Assembly: GCA_013388565.1 (NCBI GenBank)
Contig: JACAEZ010000150.1
Span: 1-5,610, forward strand
Length of the DNA stretch: 5,610 bases
Direction: 5' to 3'
DNA from: Campylobacterales bacterium
GTDB taxonomy: Bacteria; Campylobacterota; Campylobacteria; Campylobacterales; JACAEZ01
Every line of letters begins with the position of its first letter. Position 1 is the stretch's first letter. The notes under the pieces are model-generated. The model was not told the DNA's origin and did not search any database. It saw nothing but the letters and a program-made list of their open reading frames with translations. This document shows, one piece after another, positions 1-5,610 of this stretch. Made by a program: the position numbers and the translations under genes.

Positions 1-62
1 CTATACAAGCATACAATGAAAAACATGGTGCTGTATTTGAGATAAATTTACCTTTGGAATAA
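1..62 (+). CDS. C-terminal end of a probable sensor histidine kinase (5' part outside window)
   Basis: An open frame enters from the left edge and stops at TAA 60-62, giving 19 residues that end in HGAVFEINLPLE. The pattern G-x-V-F-x-I-x-L-P-L is typical of the last beta strand of the GHKL/HATPase_c domain of two-component histidine kinases. That is the basis of the call; no catalytic box lies inside the window. The gene ends only four bases before the lipoprotein gene at 67, so the two are almost certainly cotranscribed, and a kinase next to a periplasmic binding protein makes functional sense. The fragment is short, so another GHKL ATPase or an unrelated protein with a similar tail is possible. 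That a coding region ends here is more certain than the family. Confidence 0.55.
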   Translation, partial: IQAYNEKHGAVFEINLPLE

Positions 63-66
63 AAAA

Positions 67-963
67 ATGAAAATAGTGTTTTATATTTTAAGTTTAATAT
101 TTATATTTTTCTTTAGTGGTTGTGATAATAAAGAAGAGTATAAAATAGAATCTCAAGATTTTAATAAACATATATACATATTTGGTATTCATCCATATTT
201 GAACTCTCAACATATGTATAATGTATATGAGCCTATTATGAGATATTTGGAAAAAAAGGTTCCAAATGCAAAATTTTTTTTAGAGACATCAAATGATTAT
301 GCACATTATGAGCAAAAGCTTTATGTTGGGCATTTTGATTTTGCCTTGCCAAATCCATATCAAACAATAAAATCATTAAAAATTGGTTATAACGTAGTTG
401 CAAAAATGTATCCTGATGAGGTTTTTAGAGGTATTATTGTTTCAAGAATAGATAATAAAATAGATAATTTTGAACAGTTAAAAGGTAAGAAAGTATCATT
501 TCCAGCAAAAACAGATCTTGCTGCTAGTATGATGCCATTGATGTTTTTACATGAAAATGGAATAAATGTAAATAAAGATATTACTAAAAATTTTGTTGGT
601 TCTCAATACTCTTCTATCATGAATGCTTATACAAAAGATAGTATAGTTGCAGCTACTTGGCCACCACCATGGCATGGATGGTGTATGGAAAATCCAGAAA
701 AAGCAAAAGAGATGAAAGTTGTTTGGCAAACTGACCATTTGGTTAATAATAGTGTTATTGTAAAAAGCGGTGTTGAAGAGTCTATATCTATATCTGTTGC
801 AAATGTTTTAGCAAACATGAGATTTGATGAAGAGGGTATTAAATTGCTAAAAAATGCTGGTTTTGAAGGATTTGAATTGGCTACAAATCAAAATTATGAT
901 AAAGTGAAAATATTTTTGGATAAATATGAAAAATTATTTGGATTACCTGAACATGAAAATTAA
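67..963 (+). CDS. PhnD-like (phosphonate-binding family) periplasmic substrate-binding lipoprotein, probably a sensor accessory protein
   Basis: This 298-residue protein has a lipoprotein signal: Lys2, a hydrophobic run at residues 3-16 and a lipobox FSGC ending at Cys19. Asp20 follows, which in E. coli would hold a lipoprotein in the inner membrane. The mature part resembles the PhnD/SsuA/transferrin-like family (type II periplasmic binding fold): an early strand YIFGIHPYL (37-44), an amphipathic helix, GHFDFALPNPYQ (88-99) and the hallmark LKGKKVSFP (138-146), followed by FVGSQYSSIMNAY (176-188). Family members bind phosphonates or other small anions. Some act as sensors, such as AioX with the AioS kinase, and the TtrS kinase carries a related domain. 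No ABC permease or ATPase is visible. The gene sits between a probable kinase and a diguanylate cyclase, so a sensing role is inferred. Residues 198-205 (TWPPPWHG) are a striking Trp/Pro-rich loop. The start is supported by a GGA at 56-58 and the signal peptide. The ligand is unknown. Confidence 0.82.
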   Translation: MKIVFYILSLIFIFFFSGCDNKEEYKIESQDFNKHIYIFGIHPYLNSQHMYNVYEPIMRYLEKKVPNAKFFLETSNDYAHYEQKLYVGHFDFALPNPYQTIKSLKIGYNVVAKMYPDEVFRGIIVSRIDNKIDNFEQLKGKKVSFPAKTDLAASMMPLMFLHENGINVNKDITKNFVGSQYSSIMNAYTKDSIVAATWPPPWHGWCMENPEKAKEMKVVWQTDHLVNNSVIVKSGVEESISISVANVLANMRFDEEGIKLLKNAGFEGFELATNQNYDKVKIFLDKYEKLFGLPEHEN

Positions 964-2605
964 AAATTCTTTAAAAACATCTATTATACTTAATATAACA
1001 TTGCTTCATGCAATATTAATGGGATTTGTAGTTTTTGATTTGATTGATAGACAAAAAGAGTTCATGAAAGACTCTTTTAGCTCAAAAGCTACGATGTTAT
1101 CAAAAGCTTTGGCTTTAAATGTACCTTCATGGCTTTTAAGTAAAGATTATATTGCACTACAAGAGAGTATAAATCCATATAAAAATATGGGCAAAGAGAT
1201 GTATTCTACTTTTATATTAGATAGATTTGAAAGAGTAGTTGCATCTACAGAACAGAAATATTTTAATAAAATTTTGACAGATGATATTAGTAAATTACTT
1301 ATAACTAATATAGAAAATTCAACAGATGATAGTTATTGTTTACCTCATAATGCTTTGATGGATTGCATTCATAAAATAAAGATGAATAGTTTTACAATAG
1401 GCTATACAAGGATAATATTAGATACAAAAGAGTTAGAAGGTACTTTAAAAAACTCTATTCTTAAAGGTGTTATTTATATATTTATAGCAATTATTTTAGG
1501 GGCTGTTTTAGCCTATATAGTAGCAAATAGAGTTACAAAAAAGTTAGAAGTTTTAACAAATGTAGTAAAAGAGTTTACAGATAAAAAATATGATGTAGAT
1601 GTTCCAGAAATTGGTGGAAATGATGAATTAACAACTCTATCTTGTGCATTTAAAACAATGGCTGATTCTATTAAAAGCTATATAAAAACACAAGAGGAAA
1701 TTCAAAATGTACTTTTTTCAGAAAAAGAGTTTGCACAAACTACACTTAAATCTATAGAAAATGGAGTTATAACAGTAGATAACAACTTTAATATTTTAGA
1801 TGTAAATTATTCTGCATTAAAATTGCTTCATTTAGATGAAAAAACTATTTTAAATAAAAATATAGTAAATCTGTTTAATTTTGATGAAGAGATGAAGTTT
1901 AAATTTTTAGAGTTGTTAGATAGTGGCTCTTTTATTGATGAAGAGTTAAATTTAAATATAAAAAATTTAAAAATTACACTGAATGTATCATTAAATCAAC
2001 TGAAAAATAAACAAAATGATGTTATAGGTTATGTGTTTATATTTAAAGATGTCACAAAATCTAAAATGTTACAAAAAGAGTTAGAGTATCATTCAACTCA
2101 TGATGAATTGACAAAATTATATAATAGAAGAGGTTTTAATATTAAACTAAATGAACTGTTTGATTATGATTTGCAAATAGAATCAACTCATGCACTGCTA
2201 TATTTAGACCTTGATAAGTTTAAAGAGATAAATGATACTTTAGGTCATCAAGCTGGAGATGAGATGTTAAAAGCAATCTCGTCAATATTATTATACCGAA
2301 TAAGATTAAATGATATTGTATCAAGACTTGGTGGTGATGAGTTTGCTATAGTGTTAGTTGCATGTAAAAAAGAGAAAGTTTTAGATATAGCTGAAAGTAT
2401 TAGAGTTGATATTGAAAAATATGAGTATGTATCTGATAATAGAAATTTTAAAACAAGTGCTAGTATAGGTGTTGTTATATTTGATACTTTTAGTAATATT
2501 GACTCAATAGAACTACTTAGAAGAGCAGATTTGGCATGTTATAAAGCTAAAGAACTTGGAAAAAACAGGATATATCTATACACAAAAGAGACAGAGCTGA
2601 AATAG
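953..2605 (+). CDS. Membrane diguanylate cyclase with periplasmic sensor region, HAMP, PAS and GGDEF domains
   Basis: It makes cyclic di-GMP from two GTP. Counting from the ATG at 953 (550 residues), a membrane segment at about 11-31 and a second at about 172-191 enclose a periplasmic region of about 140 residues. Then come HAMP (about 192-244), PAS (about 262-367, starting near KSIENGVITVD) and GGDEF (about 376-545). The cyclase site is intact: GGDEF at 460-464, metal-binding Asp419 in LYLDLDKFK, and Asn427-Asp428. The inhibitory site RxxD is present as RLND (451-454), five residues before GGDEF, so product feedback is expected. There is no EAL or HD-GYP domain. An in-frame ATG at 926 would add nine residues and lengthen the overlap with the lipoprotein gene from 11 to 38 bases. 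I prefer 953 because it gives a usual Lys-rich start (MKIKNSLK) before the membrane segment; each start has only a weak GGA upstream. The overlap suggests translational coupling. Cys129 and Cys138 in the periplasmic part could form a disulfide. Confidence 0.9.
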   Translation: MKIKNSLKTSIILNITLLHAILMGFVVFDLIDRQKEFMKDSFSSKATMLSKALALNVPSWLLSKDYIALQESINPYKNMGKEMYSTFILDRFERVVASTEQKYFNKILTDDISKLLITNIENSTDDSYCLPHNALMDCIHKIKMNSFTIGYTRIILDTKELEGTLKNSILKGVIYIFIAIILGAVLAYIVANRVTKKLEVLTNVVKEFTDKKYDVDVPEIGGNDELTTLSCAFKTMADSIKSYIKTQEEIQNVLFSEKEFAQTTLKSIENGVITVDNNFNILDVNYSALKLLHLDEKTILNKNIVNLFNFDEEMKFKFLELLDSGSFIDEELNLNIKNLKITLNVSLNQLKNKQNDVIGYVFIFKDVTKSKMLQKELEYHSTHDELTKLYNRRGFNIKLNELFDYDLQIESTHALLYLDLDKFKEINDTLGHQAGDEMLKAISSILLYRIRLNDIVSRLGGDEFAIVLVACKKEKVLDIAESIRVDIEKYEYVSDNRNFKTSASIGVVIFDTFSNIDSIELLRRADLACYKAKELGKNRIYLYTKETELK

Positions 2606-2635
2606 TGTTACTTTTTTACACAAACTACTGTTTTA

Positions 2636-2659
2636 TTTTGTTACATTTTGTTACAAAAT
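2636..2659. promoter_or_regulatory. Tandem 10-bp repeat merging into a 15-bp palindrome, candidate regulator site of acnB
   Basis: TTTTGTTACA occurs twice in perfect tandem (2636-2645 and 2646-2655). The second copy also forms a perfect inverted repeat, ATTTTGT-T-ACAAAAT (2645-2659). A further TGTTAC lies at 2606-2611, at the end of the preceding gene. Direct repeats one helical turn apart are the usual layout of OmpR-type response-regulator sites, while the palindrome would suit a dimeric regulator. The site lies about 25 bases upstream of the candidate -10 box, where an activator or a repressor could act. The regulator is not identified, and the low-complexity AT-rich setting tempers confidence. 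Confidence 0.4.
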
Positions 2660-2678
2660 AGAAAAAACTCCATTTAAA

Positions 2679-2701
2679 TTAGTTATTATTCCATTAACTA
2701 A
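2679..2701. repeat. Inverted repeat around the candidate acnB -10 box and transcription start
   Basis: TTAGTTA (2679-2685) and TAACTAA (2695-2701) are perfect reverse complements separated by nine bases. The left arm overlaps the first bases of the candidate -10 box, and the right arm covers the likely transcription start. The layout fits a repressor operator; a hairpin is possible only if transcription starts further upstream. It is a short AT-rich repeat and could be chance. Confidence 0.35.
2684..2689 (+). promoter_or_regulatory. Candidate -10 box of the acnB promoter
   Basis: TATTAT resembles the housekeeping sigma -10 consensus and lies 38 bases before the acnB start codon, which gives a plausible short leader. 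No good -35 hexamer is found at the expected distance (about 2661-2666 reads GAAAAA). That is common in Campylobacterota, whose promoters rely mainly on the -10 element and upstream T-rich periodicity. TAAATT-like hexamers nearby are alternatives. Confidence 0.35.
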
Positions 2702-2708
2702 ATTTAAT

Positions 2709-2714
2709 AAGGAG
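2709..2714 (+). promoter_or_regulatory. Strong ribosome binding site of acnB
   Basis: AAGGAG lies seven bases before the ATG at 2722 and is a near-consensus Shine-Dalgarno sequence. It is much stronger than the GGA cores seen before the two upstream signalling genes. It fixes the acnB start and is consistent with a highly expressed central-metabolism enzyme. Confidence 0.85.
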
Positions 2715-2721
2715 TTACGAA

Positions 2722-5295
2722 ATGGCATTAGTTGAAGAATACAAAAACCATACTGAAGAAAGAGCTACTCTTGGAGTACCACCACTACCTTTGAGTGCAA
2801 AACAAGTAGCTGAACTTGTTGAGTTACTTAAAAGCGATGATGTATCAAATAAAGATTATTTAGTAGATTTAATCTCAAATAGAGTAAATCCAGGTGTTGA
2901 TGATGCGGCTTATGTAAAAGCTGCATTTTTAAATGATTTAGTTCAAGGTAAAACTTCATCAAAAATGATTTCTAAACTTGAAGCTATCTCAATGCTTGGC
3001 AAAATGATGGGTGGATATAATGTAAATCCACTTGTTGAGGCTTTAAAACTTGATAACGAATTGGCTCAAGCTGCTGCAAATGAGCTTAAAAATACACTTT
3101 TAGTTTATGACTCATTTAATGATGTAAAAGATTTGATGGATGCTGGAAATAGCTTTGCTAAAGAGGTTATCACTTCATGGGCAAATGCAGAGTGGTTTTT
3201 AAACAGACCAGCAATAGCTGAAAGCATGACTTTAACAGTTTATAAAGTTCCTGGTGAGACAAATACAGATGATTTAAGTCCAGCTGGTGAAGCATTTACA
3301 AGAAGCGATATACCTCTTCATGCAAACTCAATGCTACAAGCTAGAATGACAAAACCACTTGAAACTATAAAAGAGCTTAAAGCAAAAGGAAATCCATTAG
3401 CTTATGTTGGTGATGTTGTAGGAACGGGAAGTAGTAGAAAATCAGGTATAAACTCTGTTCAATGGCACATAGGTGAAGATATTGCAGGTGTTCCAAATAA
3501 AAGAACAGGTGGGGTTGTAATTGGTTCAATAATCGCTCCTATTTTCTTTAACACAGCAGAAGATAGCGGTTGTTTACCGATAAAAGCAAATGTTGATAAA
3601 ATGGATACAGGTGATGTTATAACTGTTAAATTTTATGAAGGCAAAATCTATAAAGATGGTGAAGTTATAAGCGAATTTAAAATCGAGCCAAATACACTTC
3701 CAGATGAAGTGAGAGCAGGGGGAAGAATACCTTTAATCATCGGAAGAGGTTTAACTGCAAAAGCTAGAACTGCACTTGGAATGGGTGAAGATGAGATATT
3801 TGCAAGACCAGAACAACCAGCAGATAGTGGTAAAGGTTATACATTAGCTCAAAAAATAGTAGGAAAAGCTTGTGGTGTAAAAGGTGTTAGAGCTGGAATG
3901 TATGTAGAACCAATCGCAACAACTGTAGGAAGTCAAGATACAACTGGACCTATGACTAGAGATGAAGTAAAAGAACTTTCAGCTTTAAGCTTTAGTGCAG
4001 ATATGGTTATGCAATCATTTTGTCATACAGCAGCTTATCCAAAACCAGCAGATATAAAACTACAACATACACTTCCAGAGTTTATCACTTCAAGAGGTGG
4101 TGTGATACTTAGACCAGGTGATGGAGTAATTCACTCATGGTTAAATAGACTTTGTTTGCCAGATACTGTAGGAACAGGTGGAGATAGTCATACAAGATTT
4201 CCAATAGGTATAAGCTTTCCAGCTGGAAGTGGGCTTGTAGCATTTGCAGCGGTTACTGGAGCTATGCCACTAAATATGCCAGAATCTGTTTTAGTTAGAT
4301 TTAAAGGCAAAATGCAAGATGGTATTACATTGAGAGATTTAGTAAATGCAATTCCATATTATGCGATAAAAGCAGGACTTTTAACTGTTGAGAAAAAAGG
4401 TAAGAAAAATATTTTTGATGGAACGATTTTAGAGATAGAAGGTTTGGAAGGCTTGAAAGTTGAACAAGCATTTGAACTAAGTGATGCTTCAGCTGAGAGA
4501 AGTGCGGCTGCATGTACAGTGAAACTTGGTGTTGATAGTGTAAAAGAGTATTTAACTTCAAATGTAAAACTAATCGAGCAAATGATAGCTGAAGGATATC
4601 AAGATGCTAGAACATTAGCTAGAAGAGCTGATAAAATGAAAGAGTGGTTGGCAAATCCAACACTTTTAGAAGCAGACAAAGATGAAGAATATAAAGCGGT
4701 TATTGAGATTGATTTAAATGAGATAACAGAACCAATCGTTGCTTGTCCAAATGACCCAGATGATGTAGCAACTTTAAGTGAAGTGTTAAATGACCCAAAA
4801 CGACCTAAAAATATTGATGAGGTATTTGTTGGAAGTTGTATGACAAATATTGGTCTATTTAGAGCTTTAGGTGAAGTTTTAAGAGGTGAGGGTGCAGTTC
4901 CAGTTAGACTTTGGGTATGTCCTCCAACTAAAATGGATCAAAAACAGTTGATGGAAGAGGGTTATTACTCTGTATTTGGTGGAGCTGGGGCTAGACTTGA
5001 AACTCCAGGATGTTCTCTTTGTATGGGTAATCAAGCAAGAGTGGCGGATAAAGCGGTAGTATTTAGTACAAGTACAAGAAACTTCGATAACAGAATGGGT
5101 AAAGATGCAGCTTGTTACTTAGGTAGTGCTGAACTAGCAGCAGTTTGTGCGATACTTGGAAGAATACCAACAGCTGAAGAGTACAACTCAATCGTACCTA
5201 AGAAAATTACAGCTGACAAACAAGCTAAAATTTATAAATATCTAAACTTCCATGAATTTAGTGCTGATGAGTTAAAATATTTAGTTCATTCATAA
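2722..5295 (+). CDS. acnB: Aconitate hydratase B (bifunctional aconitase / 2-methylisocitrate dehydratase)
   Basis: This cytoplasmic enzyme interconverts citrate and isocitrate through cis-aconitate in the TCA cycle; family members also hydrate 2-methylaconitate. The length of 857 residues is close to the 865 of E. coli AcnB, and the domain order is of the B type. A helical HEAT-like region (about 1-160) comes first, then the swivel domain (about 170-390, with GTGSSRKSG at 234-242), then the catalytic domains. The three [4Fe-4S] ligands are present: Cys706 in VGSCMTN, and Cys764 and Cys767 in [10 protein letters not shown]. The GGDSHTRFP segment (486-494) and NRMGKDA (790-796) are also kept. 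AcnB proteins that lose their cluster can bind mRNA in some bacteria; nothing here tests that. The gene has its own leader, a strong ribosome binding site and a terminator directly after the stop, so it is probably monocistronic. It appears intact, with no frameshift. Confidence 0.98.
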   Translation: MALVEEYKNHTEERATLGVPPLPLSAKQVAELVELLKSDDVSNKDYLVDLISNRVNPGVDDAAYVKAAFLNDLVQGKTSSKMISKLEAISMLGKMMGGYNVNPLVEALKLDNELAQAAANELKNTLLVYDSFNDVKDLMDAGNSFAKEVITSWANAEWFLNRPAIAESMTLTVYKVPGETNTDDLSPAGEAFTRSDIPLHANSMLQARMTKPLETIKELKAKGNPLAYVGDVVGTGSSRKSGINSVQWHIGEDIAGVPNKRTGGVVIGSIIAPIFFNTAEDSGCLPIKANVDKMDTGDVITVKFYEGKIYKDGEVISEFKIEPNTLPDEVRAGGRIPLIIGRGLTAKARTALGMGEDEIFARPEQPADSGKGYTLAQKIVGKACGVKGVRAGMYVEPIATTVGSQDTTGPMTRDEVKELSALSFSADMVMQSFCHTAAYPKPADIKLQHTLPEFITSRGGVILRPGDGVIHSWLNRLCLPDTVGTGGDSHTRFPIGISFPAGSGLVAFAAVTGAMPLNMPESVLVRFKGKMQDGITLRDLVNAIPYYAIKAGLLTVEKKGKKNIFDGTILEIEGLEGLKVEQAFELSDASAERSAAACTVKLGVDSVKEYLTSNVKLIEQMIAEGYQDARTLARRADKMKEWLANPTLLEADKDEEYKAVIEIDLNEITEPIVACPNDPDDVATLSEVLNDPKRPKNIDEVFVGSCMTNIGLFRALGEVLRGEGAVPVRLWVCPPTKMDQKQLMEEGYYSVFGGAGARLETPGCSLCMGNQARVADKAVVFSTSTRNFDNRMGKDAACYLGSAELAAVCAILGRIPTAEEYNSIVPKKITADKQAKIYKYLNFHEFSADELKYLVHS

Positions 5296-5327
5296 AAAAT
5301 AGTAGAGTTTTTCTCTACTATTTTTTT
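5294..5327 (+). terminator. Intrinsic terminator of acnB
   Basis: A perfect 14-bp inverted repeat (5294-5307 with 5313-5326) has a TTTTT loop, and its core is AATAGTAGAG / CTCTACTATT. It is followed by a T run ending at 5327. It begins inside the acnB stop codon. The A-rich left foot and T-rich right foot mean it could also work on the minus strand, but no gene is seen converging on it within the window. Confidence 0.9.
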
Positions 5328-5336
5328 GAATGAATA

Positions 5337-5353
5337 TTAACTAAAATAGTTAA
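5337..5353. repeat. 17-bp inverted repeat downstream of the acnB terminator
   Basis: TTAACTA (5337-5343) and TAGTTAA (5347-5353) are perfect reverse complements around AAA. No T run follows, so it is not a second terminator. Its arm shares TTAACTAAA with the right arm of the inverted repeat before acnB, and the same 9-mer reappears inverted at 5464-5472. It is an operator-like sequence of unknown role. Confidence 0.4.
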
Positions 5354-5388
5354 ACCAAAATACTACAAGCATTGGCACTACTTAAATA

Positions 5389-5407
5389 GACTCTGTTGCA
5401 AAATTTT
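5389..5407. mobile_element. Possible IS6-family terminal-repeat remnant
   Basis: The stretch CTCTGTTGCAAAATTTT (5391-5407), preceded by GA, closely resembles the conserved end of IS6-family elements (GGTTCTGTTGCAAAGTTT and GGCACTGTTGCAAA types). The core CTGTTGCAAA matches exactly. No IS6 transposase and no second inverted copy are seen in the window, so at most this is a solo end left after deletion, or the edge of an old insertion. GCAAAATTTTGC (5398-5409) is also a perfect 12-bp palindrome, which offers another explanation. Confidence 0.3.
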
Positions 5408-5463
5408 GCTTAAATCTACTTTGTATATTTGTTATTTTCTATTAACTTTTTATTTGGAAAATG

Positions 5464-5492
5464 TTTAGTTAAAAATTTTAAAATTTTAATAT
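5464..5492 (+). promoter_or_regulatory. Candidate promoter of the exported-protein gene
   Basis: TAATAT (5487-5492) is a plausible -10 box, with a weak TTTAGT (5464-5469) 17 bases upstream as a possible -35. It would start transcription near 5499, leaving a leader of about 30 bases before the ATG at 5529. The region is so AT-rich that other -10 choices exist. Confidence 0.3.
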
Positions 5493-5506
5493 GTGTTTGA
5501 AACACA
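5492..5506. promoter_or_regulatory. 15-bp palindrome, candidate operator of the exported-protein gene
   Basis: TGTGTTT (5492-5498) and AAACACA (5500-5506) form a perfect inverted repeat around one G. It directly follows the candidate -10 box and spans the expected transcription start, a typical repressor position. It contains more G/C than its surroundings. AAAATTTTAAAA occurs on both sides (5472-5483 and 5508-5519), 36 bases apart. The regulator is unknown. Confidence 0.4.
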
Positions 5507-5528
5507 AAAAATTTTAAAAGGATTTGAT

Positions 5529-5610
5529 ATGAAAAAAGTATCAATTTTGTTAATGGGTGTTGGTATTAGTCTATTTGCAGTAAACTCTTTACATGCAGGT
5601 TCATTTAAAC
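5529..5610 (+). CDS. N-terminus of an exported protein with Sec signal peptide (3' part outside window)
   Basis: Only the first 27 codons are present and the frame stays open to the right edge. The start MKKVSILLMGVG is a classic signal peptide: two Lys, a hydrophobic core at about residues 4-18, then NSLHA-G with likely cleavage after Ala23. There is no lipobox Cys, so the product is probably a soluble periplasmic or outer-membrane protein. AAAAGGAT (5516-5523), with its AAGGA six bases before the ATG, is a good ribosome binding site. The gene is separated from acnB by a terminator and about 200 non-coding bases, so it is a separate transcription unit. Too little of the mature protein is visible to name a family. 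Confidence 0.8.
   Translation, partial: MKKVSILLMGVGISLFAVNSLHAGSFK

Noticed and set aside
251..281. Homopolymer tracts (A7 at 251-257, T8 at 274-281) as phase-variation switches in the lipoprotein gene
   Set aside because: Short A/T runs are expected at this base composition; phase variation in these bacteria is mostly at longer G/C runs.
547..818. Minus-strand open frames of about 63 codons inside the lipoprotein gene
   Set aside because: They lie wholly within a well-supported gene, have no convincing ribosome binding site, and give low-complexity translations. They are shadows.
2603..2635. A terminator for the cyclase operon before acnB
   Set aside because: GTGT and ACAC around a T-rich loop (2605-2621) pair only weakly and no T run follows on the + strand. 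I see no convincing terminator, so some readthrough into acnB is possible.
2722..2790. Iron-responsive element or riboswitch controlling acnB
   Set aside because: The leader is too short for a known riboswitch. The only visible structure is the small inverted repeat at 2679-2701, listed separately.
4325..4561. Minus-strand 78-codon open frame inside acnB
   Set aside because: It is antisense to conserved aconitase sequence, and its Leu/Ser/His/Gln-rich translation is typical of a shadow frame.
5337..5353. NssR-type site (TTAAC-N4-GTTAA, Crp/Fnr family of Campylobacter)
   Set aside because: Both half-sites are present, but the gap here is seven bases instead of four, so it does not fit the described motif.
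5328..5528. A small gene or RNA in the gap after acnB
   Set aside because: I see no open frame with a ribosome binding site and no tRNA-like or other recognisable RNA fold; the gap holds only the repeats and promoter elements listed.

Overview
The window looks like chromosomal DNA from a Campylobacterota (epsilonproteobacterial) organism, plausibly Arcobacter-like. The evidence is the very AT-rich, tightly packed coding, strong A/T-ending codon bias, a full-length AcnB-type aconitase, and AT-rich intergenic DNA without clear -35 boxes. The genus is an inference from overall character, not from a search. All genes read on the + strand.

Left part (1-2605): a signalling cassette. It opens with the last 19 codons of a gene whose C-terminus resembles a histidine kinase ATPase domain. 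Four bases later comes a lipoprotein of the PhnD/phosphonate-binding-like periplasmic family, with no transporter genes visible. Overlapping its end is a membrane diguanylate cyclase (TM - periplasmic domain - TM - HAMP - PAS - GGDEF) with intact active and inhibitory sites. The spacing implies one operon. The likeliest reading is that the lipoprotein is a periplasmic ligand sensor feeding the kinase, the cyclase or both, rather than a transport component. The ligand cannot be told from sequence.

Middle (2606-5327): a 116-base intergenic region with a 10-bp tandem repeat, a 15-bp palindrome and a second inverted repeat, then acnB (aconitate hydratase B, TCA cycle) with a strong ribosome binding site and a strong intrinsic terminator just after its stop.

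Right part (5328-5610): about 200 bases of AT-rich non-coding DNA holding several inverted repeats and a short match to the terminal repeat of IS6-family insertion sequences. After it comes the first 27 codons of an exported protein with a Sec signal peptide, cut off by the window edge.

Nothing here is clearly a new defence, mobile or RNA system. The best candidates for follow-up are the kinase/PhnD-like lipoprotein/cyclase module and the ordered repeats in front of acnB.
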